In this document: one piece after another, positions 11,201 to 18,473 of the stretch
How positions within the stretch are numbered: position 1 is the first letter of the stretch
Layout of the letters: the number at the start of each line of letters is the position of its first letter
Origin: SAR324 cluster bacterium
GTDB lineage: Bacteria > SAR324 > NAC60-12
DNA: 64,000 nucleotides
Reading direction: 5' to 3'
NCBI GenBank assembly: GCA_028281495.1
Contig: JANQJU010000051.1
Span: 248,001 to 312,000, forward strand
Made by a program: the position numbers and the translations under genes
Notes under the pieces: generated by a model
Databases searched by the model: none
The model's input: only the letters and a program-made list of their open reading frames with translations
Told to the model about the DNA's origin: nothing

Positions 11201-11577
11201 CAACAGGTGGCTACACCATCACTTCATATGTGGGTTTGGATAAGAATGTGGCCAAATCAAAATCGTTGCCATTCAAATTGAGTGGAGCCTCTGGTGCGCT
11301 TCCAGTTTGGTCAGAAGTGGCTCAAAGTTTAATTCGCATTTCAAATTATCAAAACAAAGTGGATTGGGATCAATTGCTAGAAATGGAAATCTCTGGCGTG
11401 CTCCCCACCACCCACCCCGAAGGATATAAACAGGCAGTATCTCTCAAAAATGGATTAATGAATTCTGCTGCAGAACCTGAGGAAAAAACCGGAATCGTAT
11501 ATTTACCCCCTCCCCAATTGGAGGAACCGAGAGTCGTTCGGTTTTTTAAAGATTTAGCTCAACCTGCGTTGAATTGA
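8293..11577 (+). CDS. Bifunctional class A penicillin-binding protein with large insert
   Basis: A peptidoglycan glycosyltransferase/transpeptidase of the inner membrane. A single TM segment is at about residues 5-30. The GT51 domain carries the catalytic EDQEFYNHVG near residue 98 and QGGSSLTQQ. The transpeptidase domain has the nucleophile motif GSTFK near residue 492, SEN near 549 and KTGT near 942. At 1094 aa it is far longer than the usual 750-850: about 250 residues lie between SEN and the LPLGANEIALDELA motif, where roughly 60 are normal. The extra part is charged and helix-rich (KRRRNARSRQKRLERD). The start is a GTG; no better upstream start was seen. Confidence 0.93.
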   Translation: MKKVLFFVISILSLIAAGGVIALGYLIFVVPGAHLDREHIKQSVLTESTVYYRDGKTKLGTFYSGAHRNYLEAPSSVSMSTNQEGIIPSMFFQAIVASEDQEFYNHVGISVSGIVRAAIANLKAGRVVQGGSSLTQQTAELLFEQKAADEWGRWKKQFMETLDAFRLEVQYSKDQILEFYTNLFHVHGTGQGLAIASRYYFDKSVSELNLAEIAFIAGSVKGPANYNPFRTTNPQKIESITKKATARRNYVLDNMLKMGFVSPKEKEEAAKEPVNFRKGAFRFQESHQMDTVRTILESEPWKSYLQQNGITDLTRAEINIHTTLDPNVQSVGEFALKRHLSGLEYRIQKYTLPQEPPLSEKSVPKAHEFYVGQILKIDSKPHRVVVQIGPDQGVVEGKLLDEFAKRVLRPPRREKITAYHHRKAVKLLKMKDLVLIATHGRKPNGEWILSIEQKPRLNGGVFVLQDGKVRALVGGVSRQGFNRALQAKRQPGSTFKLLVYLAALQLGWDPLEPLPNTRQVYAFQGQLYFPRPDHKPLDTVSSMVWAGAKSENLASVYLLVHLLDHLTPEQFSTLVKFTDLDQKESESQTDYQKRLRDQLGIIDTERHLKPGLFEFVRQQIRQEFEMDPEETKQWNQLFYGQGWKAAYKRRRNARSRQKRLERDILWHNYLRFQELNQQMMQRRTTLAQTFNENANQLKTIDEALLNGFYIQPQNVGTNQVPPLAFTMSSKQLESGWKPLKKRNLLLYQKFWEPELRQRLFLADNIWIDGKLRGSALNTAQDLMGQMLEEVKKSKAYSPERLYHHHDFRILLAMKTAIGIGKIIGVQSTLKPILSLPLGANEIALDELALMYQTYMTGMIRSRAETPLQNSWKLIDRIEDAKGNVIYQDQLIRKRVVSEETVHELQEILRSVVEYGTGRYAKQYLALPMPEEVRLSRLRIPAYGKTGTANNYTNATYAGFLPNIRGSEIIATGGYTITSYVGLDKNVAKSKSLPFKLSGASGALPVWSEVAQSLIRISNYQNKVDWDQLLEMEISGVLPTTHPEGYKQAVSLKNGLMNSAAEPEEKTGIVYLPPPQLEEPRVVRFFKDLAQPALN

Positions 11578-11673
11578 ATGTGTTTGGCAGCACCGGAGTC
11601 GACAGTTGCGAGGAGGTACAAGCCATGTTATTTTGTGAGCTGTTTTTTGTAAATCTTTGCTGTGCGTCTTCAA

Positions 11674-11764
11674 AGAAGTTTTTCATGAATAATGAGAAGT
11701 ATTTTCCTTTAAAAATCAAAAAGATCACAAATGTCTGTAAAAATCGAATCCATGAAAAACTTCT
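11674..11764. repeat. 14-bp perfect inverted repeat
   Basis: AGAAGTTTTTCATG at 11674-11687 and its exact complement CATGAAAAACTTCT at 11751-11764 enclose 63 bp. They lie between the PBP gene and the small basic protein gene. This could be a terminator-like long hairpin, a regulatory site, or the ends of a tiny miniature element; no target-site duplication was identified. Confidence 0.5.
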
Positions 11765-11809
11765 GTAGAAGAACACCAACTCAACAATCTATCGAAAGAA
11801 AGGGCCATC

Positions 11810-11995
11810 ATGGCAAATACAAAAAGTTTGTCTCGTAAAGAACGTAAATCGGCAAAACGCAAAGCTCGTCATGAATTGCAAAAGATGTATAGAAACTTGA
11901 CCAGCTCCCAACGCACCGAATTTCAGAAATCTGAAAAAAGCCTTAAATCTTTTGTAAAAGATCTTCAGGCAAAAGCTTCAAATGATGAAGAGTGA
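11810..11995 (+). CDS. Small highly basic hypothetical protein
   Basis: A 61-aa protein, Lys/Arg-rich in its first half (SRKERKSAKRKARHELQKMYR) and acidic at the end, probably all helical. The ATG is preceded by an AAGAAAGGG purine-rich site at a workable distance. It ends 7 bp before the LETM1-like gene, which suggests co-transcription. I do not recognise the family. The charge suggests nucleic acid or ribosome contact, but that is a guess. Confidence 0.6.
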   Translation: MANTKSLSRKERKSAKRKARHELQKMYRNLTSSQRTEFQKSEKSLKSFVKDLQAKASNDEE

Positions 11996-12002
11996 TTAGG
12001 TC

Positions 12003-13391
12003 ATGAATTTCCACTCCTCAGGATGGCTCAAGCGTTATCTACAATATCGTGCAAAAGAGCCGTTTGTGCTTTGGGGGGGAGAGTTACCCAGCATTTTTAT
12101 CCCCAATGCAGAGTTAGCTCCTGAGGTGGTCCATGAATTAGATGACATCTTGTATAATACCCTTCGCCAAAGTGGCGTACTATTTGGTTGCCCAATCTTG
12201 GATAAACCTTTGGCGGAAGGCCCTCCCTGGTTCAAGTATTTCGGTCGGCAAGACCAAGCAAATTTTGTTTATATAGAAACCCTCTTTCTCGCCATTTTAC
12301 AAGAAATCGTTTTTCTTGCCCCCCATCTAGGTTCCCAAGAACGCTTTTTAGCACGTGCGACCATTCGCGTTTTACAGTTCTACTTGCGCCAAGATATTGA
12401 TTCGAAATTTTTTGAGATGGATATCCATAACCTTTTAGAAAGCCTCGAATTCATTAAACTATTGAAGCAAGGCGAAAAGTTGCTTCTGGATCGGATCAAA
12501 ATTCAAACCAATTTTTCTTTCTTGAGTTCTTTGCGAAATAATTTCGCATTCTTGGATATCTACAGTTTGATTGCTTGGGATCGGAAATTCCATGGAAAGT
12601 TCTCAAGTCCGATTCATTATCTCTCAGAAATCGAATATGAGTATATCCTCTTACAGAAACAGCTAATCTTGGTGTTTAGTGCCCTACTTTGGCAAACAAG
12701 CCAACTGCAAGAACACGCTTTCGTTCAACGCATATTTGGAAAAAAAGGGAAACGATTACCCAAACAAAAAGATCGGATGTTGCGAAACTACATCAATGCT
12801 TCGCGGTTGGGAAAAATCGAAAAGTATAAACTGGCACATCGGATCCAAGAACCTGTGAACCTTTCCGATATCAACATGGCCGTTTCGGAAAACATCATTA
12901 ACAAATACATGGTAGAGCAGGTGATCTTGCTTTCTATGATCGATAATGAAGCGAGTGAGCCACAAGAGCGGTTCATTAAGGAGCTGACGTGGAGGCTAGA
13001 AATGGGTGCAGAAGCTTGGGAGACTTGTGAAGGATCTGTTGCTGAATTTTTTGTAAAATATGAAGATCGATTTGATTTCATCCGAGGCAATCGCTCGTTA
13101 TATTATATGCAATCACATATTTATGAACGAGTCACCATTGCAGTACAAAAAAACCGAGATCGCCTCATGAATGAAATCGAGCAAACAGGGAGATTGTATT
13201 CTGTGTTGATGAAAGCCACTCAGGCACCTCTGACAACAGAAGAAAAACAATTTGCACGGACACAACTTCTGAGTATCGCGAAAACCGTACCTGCGGTAGC
13301 CATTTTCTGTTTACCAGCAGGTGGAGTGGTTTTAGCTGTATTGTTAAAAGTTCTACCTTTCAATATCCTACCCGATTCTTTCGCAGATTGA
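12003..13391 (+). CDS. LETM1-like domain protein
   Basis: A 462-aa protein without an N-terminal signal. The last 50 residues (LLSIAKTVPAVAIFCLPAGG, then LLKVLPFNILPDSFAD) match the pattern of the LETM1 family, in which a hydrophobic helix is followed by a P-rich LP-S-F ending. In mitochondria LETM1 takes part in cation/proton exchange or ribosome binding at the inner membrane; bacterial members are uncharacterised. The rest is helix-rich and unassigned. The only clear hydrophobic segment is the C-terminal one, so membrane attachment would be at that end. Confidence 0.65.
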   Translation: MNFHSSGWLKRYLQYRAKEPFVLWGGELPSIFIPNAELAPEVVHELDDILYNTLRQSGVLFGCPILDKPLAEGPPWFKYFGRQDQANFVYIETLFLAILQEIVFLAPHLGSQERFLARATIRVLQFYLRQDIDSKFFEMDIHNLLESLEFIKLLKQGEKLLLDRIKIQTNFSFLSSLRNNFAFLDIYSLIAWDRKFHGKFSSPIHYLSEIEYEYILLQKQLILVFSALLWQTSQLQEHAFVQRIFGKKGKRLPKQKDRMLRNYINASRLGKIEKYKLAHRIQEPVNLSDINMAVSENIINKYMVEQVILLSMIDNEASEPQERFIKELTWRLEMGAEAWETCEGSVAEFFVKYEDRFDFIRGNRSLYYMQSHIYERVTIAVQKNRDRLMNEIEQTGRLYSVLMKATQAPLTTEEKQFARTQLLSIAKTVPAVAIFCLPAGGVVLAVLLKVLPFNILPDSFAD

Positions 13392-13439
13392 CCCCGAGAT
13401 ATACCCCAAAATGCGGGAAGGTGTTTTCAAAGCGATACC

Positions 13440-13787
13440 TCAAGATGCAGAACGTTGTTGGAAGATTTGTTCCGTTTTTGCCGCAAAGACAAAATCGCTT
13501 TCAGTCAACCCATCAATTTTATGAGTCCATACTGTCACTCGAACCTTGCCCCATACTAACAGTAGATCGGGGTGATGACCTTGTTCCTCTGCCAATTCTC
13601 CCACCTGCATTGTGAACTCCAAAGCCTCTCGATATGACGCAAACTTGTATTCTTTATCTAGATGATGCCCTTCCACGACCTTCCAATCATTGCCTAAAGA
13701 ATCGAGAAATGAGTTGAGTTCATCTCCTTTGAGTGGGGGAATCCCACCAGAACAAGGAATACACTTTTTTTGAGCCAATTCGTTCAT
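13440..13787 (-). CDS. phhB: Pterin-4a-carbinolamine dehydratase
   Basis: This enzyme dehydrates 4a-hydroxytetrahydropterin, recycling the cofactor of aromatic amino acid hydroxylases. The family signature is present: EEQGHHPDLLL with the catalytic HH-P, then VRVTVWTHKIDGLTESDF. Length is about 115 aa, as expected. I take the ATG at 13787, 7 bases after AAAGG; an in-frame GTG two codons upstream is the alternative. It is the last of a run of minus-strand genes with the 122-aa protein and the Rieske protein. No phenylalanine hydroxylase is in the window. Confidence 0.93.
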   Translation of the reverse strand: MNELAQKKCIPCSGGIPPLKGDELNSFLDSLGNDWKVVEGHHLDKEYKFASYREALEFTMQVGELAEEQGHHPDLLLVWGKVRVTVWTHKIDGLTESDFVFAAKTEQIFQQRSAS

Positions 13788-13811
13788 AGCCACACCTTTC
13801 CTCAGAAAAAA

Positions 13812-14180
13812 TTATGGATGCTCCACGGTAGAGGTCAGCGAAGCAGCATACCTCCACCATTTTTCACGTTCCTTAAAGGTACTGATTTTGTCACTCCATC
13901 GTCGAAATTCGCGAAAAGCATGCTCAAACTCTTGCGGCCCGAGAGCTTTGCCTAAATGCATTTGCAAGAGTGCAAGCATCGTTTTGTAAATGGAAGTGTG
14001 TCGGGTATTGACGTAAATTGTCTTCATCGATTCAGCTAAATCATAAGCTTTGCGGATCGACTTGGGAGAAATTTTAGAGGTTTCCGGAGCGGGCAAAAGT
14101 GCTTTCAAAACCTTGTAATTGTTCCGAACTCTTTTTCCAAGTTCAGGAAACAAGTCGTCCATTTCCGGAGTGAATAACAT
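13812..14180 (-). CDS. Conserved-looking hypothetical protein (122 aa)
   Basis: A soluble, mostly helical protein with a charged, Trp-rich end (FREFRRWSDKIS, EKWWRYAASLTS). A perfect AAGGAGG is 5 bases before the ATG, so translation is well supported. It lies between the Rieske ferredoxin and phhB on the same strand with short gaps, probably one operon. I do not recognise the family and see no metal-binding or catalytic signature. Confidence 0.75.
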   Translation of the reverse strand: MLFTPEMDDLFPELGKRVRNNYKVLKALLPAPETSKISPKSIRKAYDLAESMKTIYVNTRHTSIYKTMLALLQMHLGKALGPQEFEHAFREFRRWSDKISTFKEREKWWRYAASLTSTVEHP

Positions 14181-14225
14181 AAGCCTCCTTAGGATTAATG
14201 GTAAATTTTCTGAAAAGAGTGGATG

Positions 14226-14534
14226 TTAAACTTCAACAATGATCTCATCACCTTCAATGCGTACCGGGTAGGTATGGACATTTTGATTGGTCGGACCATC
14301 CAACACTTCCCCTGTAGTGATCTTAAACCGAGCACCATGCCACGGGCAAACCACTTCGTCTCCACACACATCCCCTTCAGCCAGAGGACCATCCACATGA
14401 GGGCAAGCATTGTCGATCGCCCATAGCTTTCCGCCCAGATTGAACACAGCAATTTCAGTTCCAGCGGCTTTGACTACTTTGGCTTGACCGTGGGGAAGTT
14501 CTGACAATTTGCCCACTTTTATAAAGTTTCTCAT
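14226..14534 (-). CDS. Rieske-type 2Fe-2S ferredoxin
   Basis: A 102-aa soluble electron carrier of the NirD/biphenyl-dioxygenase ferredoxin type. The two cluster-binding boxes are intact: CPHVDGPLAEG and CPWHGARFK (C-x-H with 17 residues to C-x-x-H). There is no signal peptide or TM anchor, so it is cytoplasmic. Its oxygenase or reductase partner is not next to it; the neighbours are a 122-aa unknown and, upstream, a CDF transporter. Confidence 0.93.
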   Translation of the reverse strand: MRNFIKVGKLSELPHGQAKVVKAAGTEIAVFNLGGKLWAIDNACPHVDGPLAEGDVCGDEVVCPWHGARFKITTGEVLDGPTNQNVHTYPVRIEGDEIIVEV

Positions 14535-14607
14535 AGTAGTTTTTCACCTTCAAAAGTGCGTGAATCGGAACATACCGCTTCCCTTCATAAAGTAAAATAT
14601 AATTGAA

Positions 14608-15753
14608 CTAGTGATCATCTAGTTCCAGATGGATGTCAGCAGAATACACATCTGGAATTTGTTCTACCAAAAGACGCGCTCGTTTGGCGATTGCTTGAAC
14701 CTCATAAACATGTCGATTGGGATCCACAATCACTTCAATTTGCACGGTGAGTTGTTCTTTCAGATAGTGACAGAGAATATGAGCGATGCCTTGGATTTCT
14801 GTCATCGAAGCCAGTTGTTGTCGAATGTCAGCTTCAATGTCGGCTTGAGGACGCATAAGCTTAGGATTCTCTTGATCCAGGTCTTCTTCGGCATCCACAT
14901 GGACCAACACTTCATTGACACTGCTGTGCGCATGGAGGATTGTCATGCGCACCCTCTCTGCAACTTGGTGGGCTACAGAAACACTCGTCTTGGCATTCAC
15001 TTGGATATGCAGATCGACCAACATATAGGGTCCCATCCGACGTGCACGCACCTCATGATACTCTTCCACTCCTTCGATATTTTGCAAGGAGTCATCAATC
15101 GTCTTAAGGATTTCCTGTTCTACGGTTTCATCGGTGAGTTCTTTCACACTATCATGACCAATCATGATTCCGGTTTTGACGATCCAACCCGCAACTACCA
15201 CTCCAGCGATGGGATCGAGTACCGGATACCCCAGTTGCGCACCCCCGATCCCAATCAGGGCCACAACCGAAGAAATTGCGTCAGAACGATGGTGCCACGC
15301 ATTGGCCAATAAGATCCTGCTCTTGGTACGTCGCCCGATATAAGCGGTGATATGGTAGAGAACCTCTTTGAAAATGATCGAAAGGATAGCCACCCAAAGG
15401 GCAATTTTGGTGGGAACAACAACATGCTCCACATGATCAAAAGCAGCGGCACCGATCCCGACCCCAGTCAATACCAAGAGGATGGCAACGAAAAGCGCCC
15501 CAACGGTTTCAAATTTACCATGACCGTAAGGGTGGTTGGCATCTTTAGGGAGTCGCGCCATACGAATGGCCCACAGGGTAACCCCGTCAGAAAGTAAATC
15601 GGACAACGAGTGCCCTGCATCGGCAAGCAAGGCCGCAGAACCAGAAATCACTCCTGCAACCGCTTTGATTGCTGCCAAAACCAAATTCGTGGCAAACCCC
15701 CACCAGGTGATTTGCAGTGCCTCTTGGGCATTCTGAAACGTATGGCGTTCCAT
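14608..15753 (-). CDS. Cation diffusion facilitator family transporter with extended C-terminus
   Basis: An inner-membrane divalent metal (Zn, Fe, Mn, Co or Cd)/proton antiporter. The six-TM domain carries both metal-site motifs of the HxxxD type: ADAGHSLSDLLSD in TM2 and NAWHHRSDAISS in TM5. The cytoplasmic dimerisation domain follows (residues about 210-290, HEVRARRMGPYMLVDLHIQV). At 381 aa it exceeds the common 290-310 because a second ferredoxin-like segment follows (GIAHILCHYLKEQLTVQIE to ADIHLELDD), which looks like a second copy of the C-terminal fold. Metal specificity cannot be read from the sequence. Confidence 0.92.
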   Translation of the reverse strand: MERHTFQNAQEALQITWWGFATNLVLAAIKAVAGVISGSAALLADAGHSLSDLLSDGVTLWAIRMARLPKDANHPYGHGKFETVGALFVAILLVLTGVGIGAAAFDHVEHVVVPTKIALWVAILSIIFKEVLYHITAYIGRRTKSRILLANAWHHRSDAISSVVALIGIGGAQLGYPVLDPIAGVVVAGWIVKTGIMIGHDSVKELTDETVEQEILKTIDDSLQNIEGVEEYHEVRARRMGPYMLVDLHIQVNAKTSVSVAHQVAERVRMTILHAHSSVNEVLVHVDAEEDLDQENPKLMRPQADIEADIRQQLASMTEIQGIAHILCHYLKEQLTVQIEVIVDPNRHVYEVQAIAKRARLLVEQIPDVYSADIHLELDDH

Positions 15754-15935
15754 GAGGTACCGTAGAATGCTTATAGGAGCGGATCAATGAACAAACTGTT
15801 CATGAACCCGTTATCCAATGATTAAATTAAGCAATGAGGTATTTATTGAGCGATGAGGTACTTATTTGTAGAGGAATTTAGAAATAAGTGAAGGCCATGA
15901 ATGGATAAAGAAATAAAAAGAAGAAGGAGGGAGGG

Positions 15936-15963
15936 CAGGTTCCGGTACAAATCCCGGAACCTG
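15936..15963 (-). terminator. Strong hairpin, likely terminator of the lipoprotein gene
   Basis: A perfect 10-bp stem (CAGGTTCCGG / CCGGAACCTG) with an 8-base loop, 48 bp downstream of the lipoprotein stop codon. On the minus strand it is followed by a pyrimidine-rich, T-containing tract rather than an immediate U run, so the efficiency is uncertain. Confidence 0.6.
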
Positions 15964-16011
15964 ATCTTTCTGCATTTCGATGCAGTAGGCCAACAATGCT
16001 CTCAAAGTGAT

Positions 16012-16545
16012 TTAATTTTGGGCGGCATCCAAAGCATCTTCCAATTCGTTGATCCGATCAAGCATCCCTTTTCCTCGATTGAACGCATCTTCATTACGTT
16101 GCTCACTGTCAGCTAAGGCGTCTTCTAGTTCACTATTGCGATCTTCCAATTCCTCCATTGATGACAGGAGCCCTTTCCCCCGGCTGAACGCATCTTCATT
16201 ACGTTTCTCGCTGTCAGCTAATGCATCTTCCAATTCGCTGTTTTGATCTTCTAGCTCATTGATCGTCTCCAGCATCATTTTGCCCCGATTGAACGCATCC
16301 TCGTTGCGCAGTTCACTTTCTTCCAACGCGGTTTCCAATTCTTCAATTCGTTCGAGCAAGGCTTTTCCTCGTTCAAAAGAACTGTTGCTATCAGATTCGC
16401 TCTGTTTCAGCTTCATCTCCAATTCAGCGACCTGAGCTTTGAGCGCATCACCTTGATCGCCTGAGCTTTGAGTTGCACACCCTGTTAGCGCCACAAACAC
16501 CCCCAAGCTTAAAAAAGAAACCATTCGTTTGGTCCATTTCAACAT
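16012..16545 (-). CDS. Heptad-repeat coiled-coil lipoprotein
   Basis: The signal peptide ends in a lipobox VALTGC, giving a lipidated Cys near residue 23. The rest is a continuous coiled coil built of repeats centred on NEDAFxRGKxxL. The units are 28, 28, 35 and 35 residues, all multiples of seven; the longer ones differ by one inserted heptad (ELEDQNS or ELEDRNS). This resembles Lpp/OprI-type outer-membrane lipoproteins in design, though it is longer. GGAGG is 7 bases before the ATG at 16545; a GTG two codons upstream also starts the frame. A role as envelope spacer or tether is inference. Confidence 0.85.
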   Translation of the reverse strand: MLKWTKRMVSFLSLGVFVALTGCATQSSGDQGDALKAQVAELEMKLKQSESDSNSSFERGKALLERIEELETALEESELRNEDAFNRGKMMLETINELEDQNSELEDALADSEKRNEDAFSRGKGLLSSMEELEDRNSELEDALADSEQRNEDAFNRGKGMLDRINELEDALDAAQN

Positions 16546-16869
16546 ACTCACTCCTCCATTTGGTAAAGTTAACTAAACAATGAAATAAGGTGTGATTTCA
16601 ACACACCAAAAAGAGACATTTCCAACTTTGGCATGAACTGCCTCCACCGGATGTCTTTAGCACAGTCCGTCTTGAAAATTCAATCTTCTTGACAGGACGA
16701 ATCCCGTAATACAAAGACGTTTGAATGGCATCTTGACTTTATTTTTGGCAATCTAGTGAAAGCCCCATCATTTTCCTCCAGCACGCGCTTACATTTCTGC
16801 ATCACTTGCATGGAAATCAGGAAATATTCTTAACCGTGCATCATCCAATCCCTGAGACAATGAGCCATT
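16546..16869. other. Divergent intergenic region
   Basis: About 320 bp between the divergent lipoprotein and glycosyltransferase genes. It must hold promoters in both directions. I see no RNA gene, repeat or clear operator. Confidence 0.35.
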
Positions 16870-18450
16870 TTGTCTAGAAAAATCTATCCCATCATCTTTT
16901 TGTTTCTACTGTATGGCCTCACGCGAATGGTAGGCATACTCTACTTTGTTCCTCACAACGACGAAGCCATTTACACCGAAGTTGCCCAAATTATTGCCAC
17001 TGATTGGAAACAGCACCGCTACGGCACTCTAGATGGCCGGATGAAGGGGGAGTACAAAAAACCGCTTCAGTTTTGGGCAGGTTCCTTAACGGTTAATTTA
17101 TGGGATAATCCGTTGATCGGCATGCGTGTTTGGTCGGTGCTCATGGGAGGGGTGGCGCTTTTATCGCTTTATGGTTTGATGCGTCGAATTTGGGATGCCG
17201 AAGTGGCTTGGTGGTCTGTAGCTTTGGCAATTTTTTCAGAATACTATTTGTATTTTGATTCAGTAGGAGTCACGGAAGCATTTCTCTACGGATTGGGAAT
17301 GGCTTATTTATACGTTTTGTATGACTTCCTCGACCGATCTCGATGGTACTCTGGAGTAGGAGCCTCTCTATTATGTGGTTGCCTACTGATTACCAAAACA
17401 ACGAGTCTTCTATGGTGTGGGATGGCCCTATTGATTCCTTTACTTTGGATGATTCATCAACAAACCCAAGGACAGCTGAACCTCCGAAAGCAAAGCTTGC
17501 GGCTGTACTCCATGACTTTCGTAACACTAGGAATAGCTTGGGGGTTCCATCAACTTGTGATTCCGGCAGAATTCGATGCCGTCAAAGCTAAATTCGAAAA
17601 TCGCTTTGTTCGCACTCCCCAAGAACTTCTAGAATTTCCTTGGGGTGCTTGGCTACAGCAAGCAAGCAGTTTTGGAGAGATGCTCTATGTAGAATGGCAT
17701 GGACTCACCTTATTCGGGTTCATGTTAATCATAGGAGTGGGTTTGGGAATGATACGAACCCATAAGCAACAAGCGGCTCTATATGGCATGTTGTGTTTGT
17801 TATGCCTAGCTTCCGTGATACCACTGATGATTGGAGTTACCATTTTTCGTGCCCGTTATTGGGGAATGGGATTCTATTGGTTTTATGCGGTCTTGGCGAT
17901 TGGGATCGTGTGGCTTGGGAATCTGGCGGTTTCCCGCTTTCAGCTGGTGTCGCGCTTTCGTGAATGGGGATTTAGAATTTTATTCTTCCTCTTGTTGGTA
18001 GGAAAAGTTTGGGTATCGTATGGACCTCTTTTGCAATGGGGGCAAAACGATTTTGCACTTCAAGAAACACCACCAGGTTGGGCGAACGGGGCAGGTATTC
18101 CGCAGCTCATCCAACGGGTCTCACAACTTGAACCAGGATTGCTCGTCACAGATCCGCAGTGGGGGCACCCCTTGACAGCATTAGTTGTGTTTCAATCATA
18201 TTATCCTGATATCCAAATCATGGACATGGATCGATATCTGGATACACCCGGCCTGTTTGAGAAAGTGCAAAATTCAGGGCAGCATTTCTATCTTTTGCTG
18301 GACGCCCGGATTGCGGGATCACGACCATGGGTGGATGCATTACTGAGCCACCCCCAATATTGCGGTACCCAGGAAGTGATTCCCAAGCAATACCAAGGCC
18401 AGACTTTTTCTAATTCTTCACTCGTCTTGTGCCACTTCAAATCTCCATAA
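16870..18450 (+). CDS. ArnT/PMT-like membrane glycosyltransferase
   Basis: A 526-aa polytopic inner-membrane protein with about ten hydrophobic segments. The first periplasmic loop has the acidic pair NDEAIY just after TM1, then GEYKKPLQFWAGS, the layout of GT39/GT83 enzymes that transfer sugars from polyprenyl phosphate to lipid A, proteins or other acceptors. The acceptor is unknown. The start is taken as TTG at 16870 because the next in-frame ATG would cut into TM1; the upstream ATG at 16860 is out of frame and soon stops. A left-handed-helix protein gene follows directly. Confidence 0.8.
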   Translation: MSRKIYPIIFLFLLYGLTRMVGILYFVPHNDEAIYTEVAQIIATDWKQHRYGTLDGRMKGEYKKPLQFWAGSLTVNLWDNPLIGMRVWSVLMGGVALLSLYGLMRRIWDAEVAWWSVALAIFSEYYLYFDSVGVTEAFLYGLGMAYLYVLYDFLDRSRWYSGVGASLLCGCLLITKTTSLLWCGMALLIPLLWMIHQQTQGQLNLRKQSLRLYSMTFVTLGIAWGFHQLVIPAEFDAVKAKFENRFVRTPQELLEFPWGAWLQQASSFGEMLYVEWHGLTLFGFMLIIGVGLGMIRTHKQQAALYGMLCLLCLASVIPLMIGVTIFRARYWGMGFYWFYAVLAIGIVWLGNLAVSRFQLVSRFREWGFRILFFLLLVGKVWVSYGPLLQWGQNDFALQETPPGWANGAGIPQLIQRVSQLEPGLLVTDPQWGHPLTALVVFQSYYPDIQIMDMDRYLDTPGLFEKVQNSGQHFYLLLDARIAGSRPWVDALLSHPQYCGTQEVIPKQYQGQTFSNSSLVLCHFKSP

Positions 18451-18473
18451 TTCTCTATAAGAGGAGAAACCTT

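Noticed and set aside
11546..11779. Overlapping open frames on both strands after the PBP gene
   Set aside because: No ribosome site, no recognisable protein, and they run through the inverted repeat.
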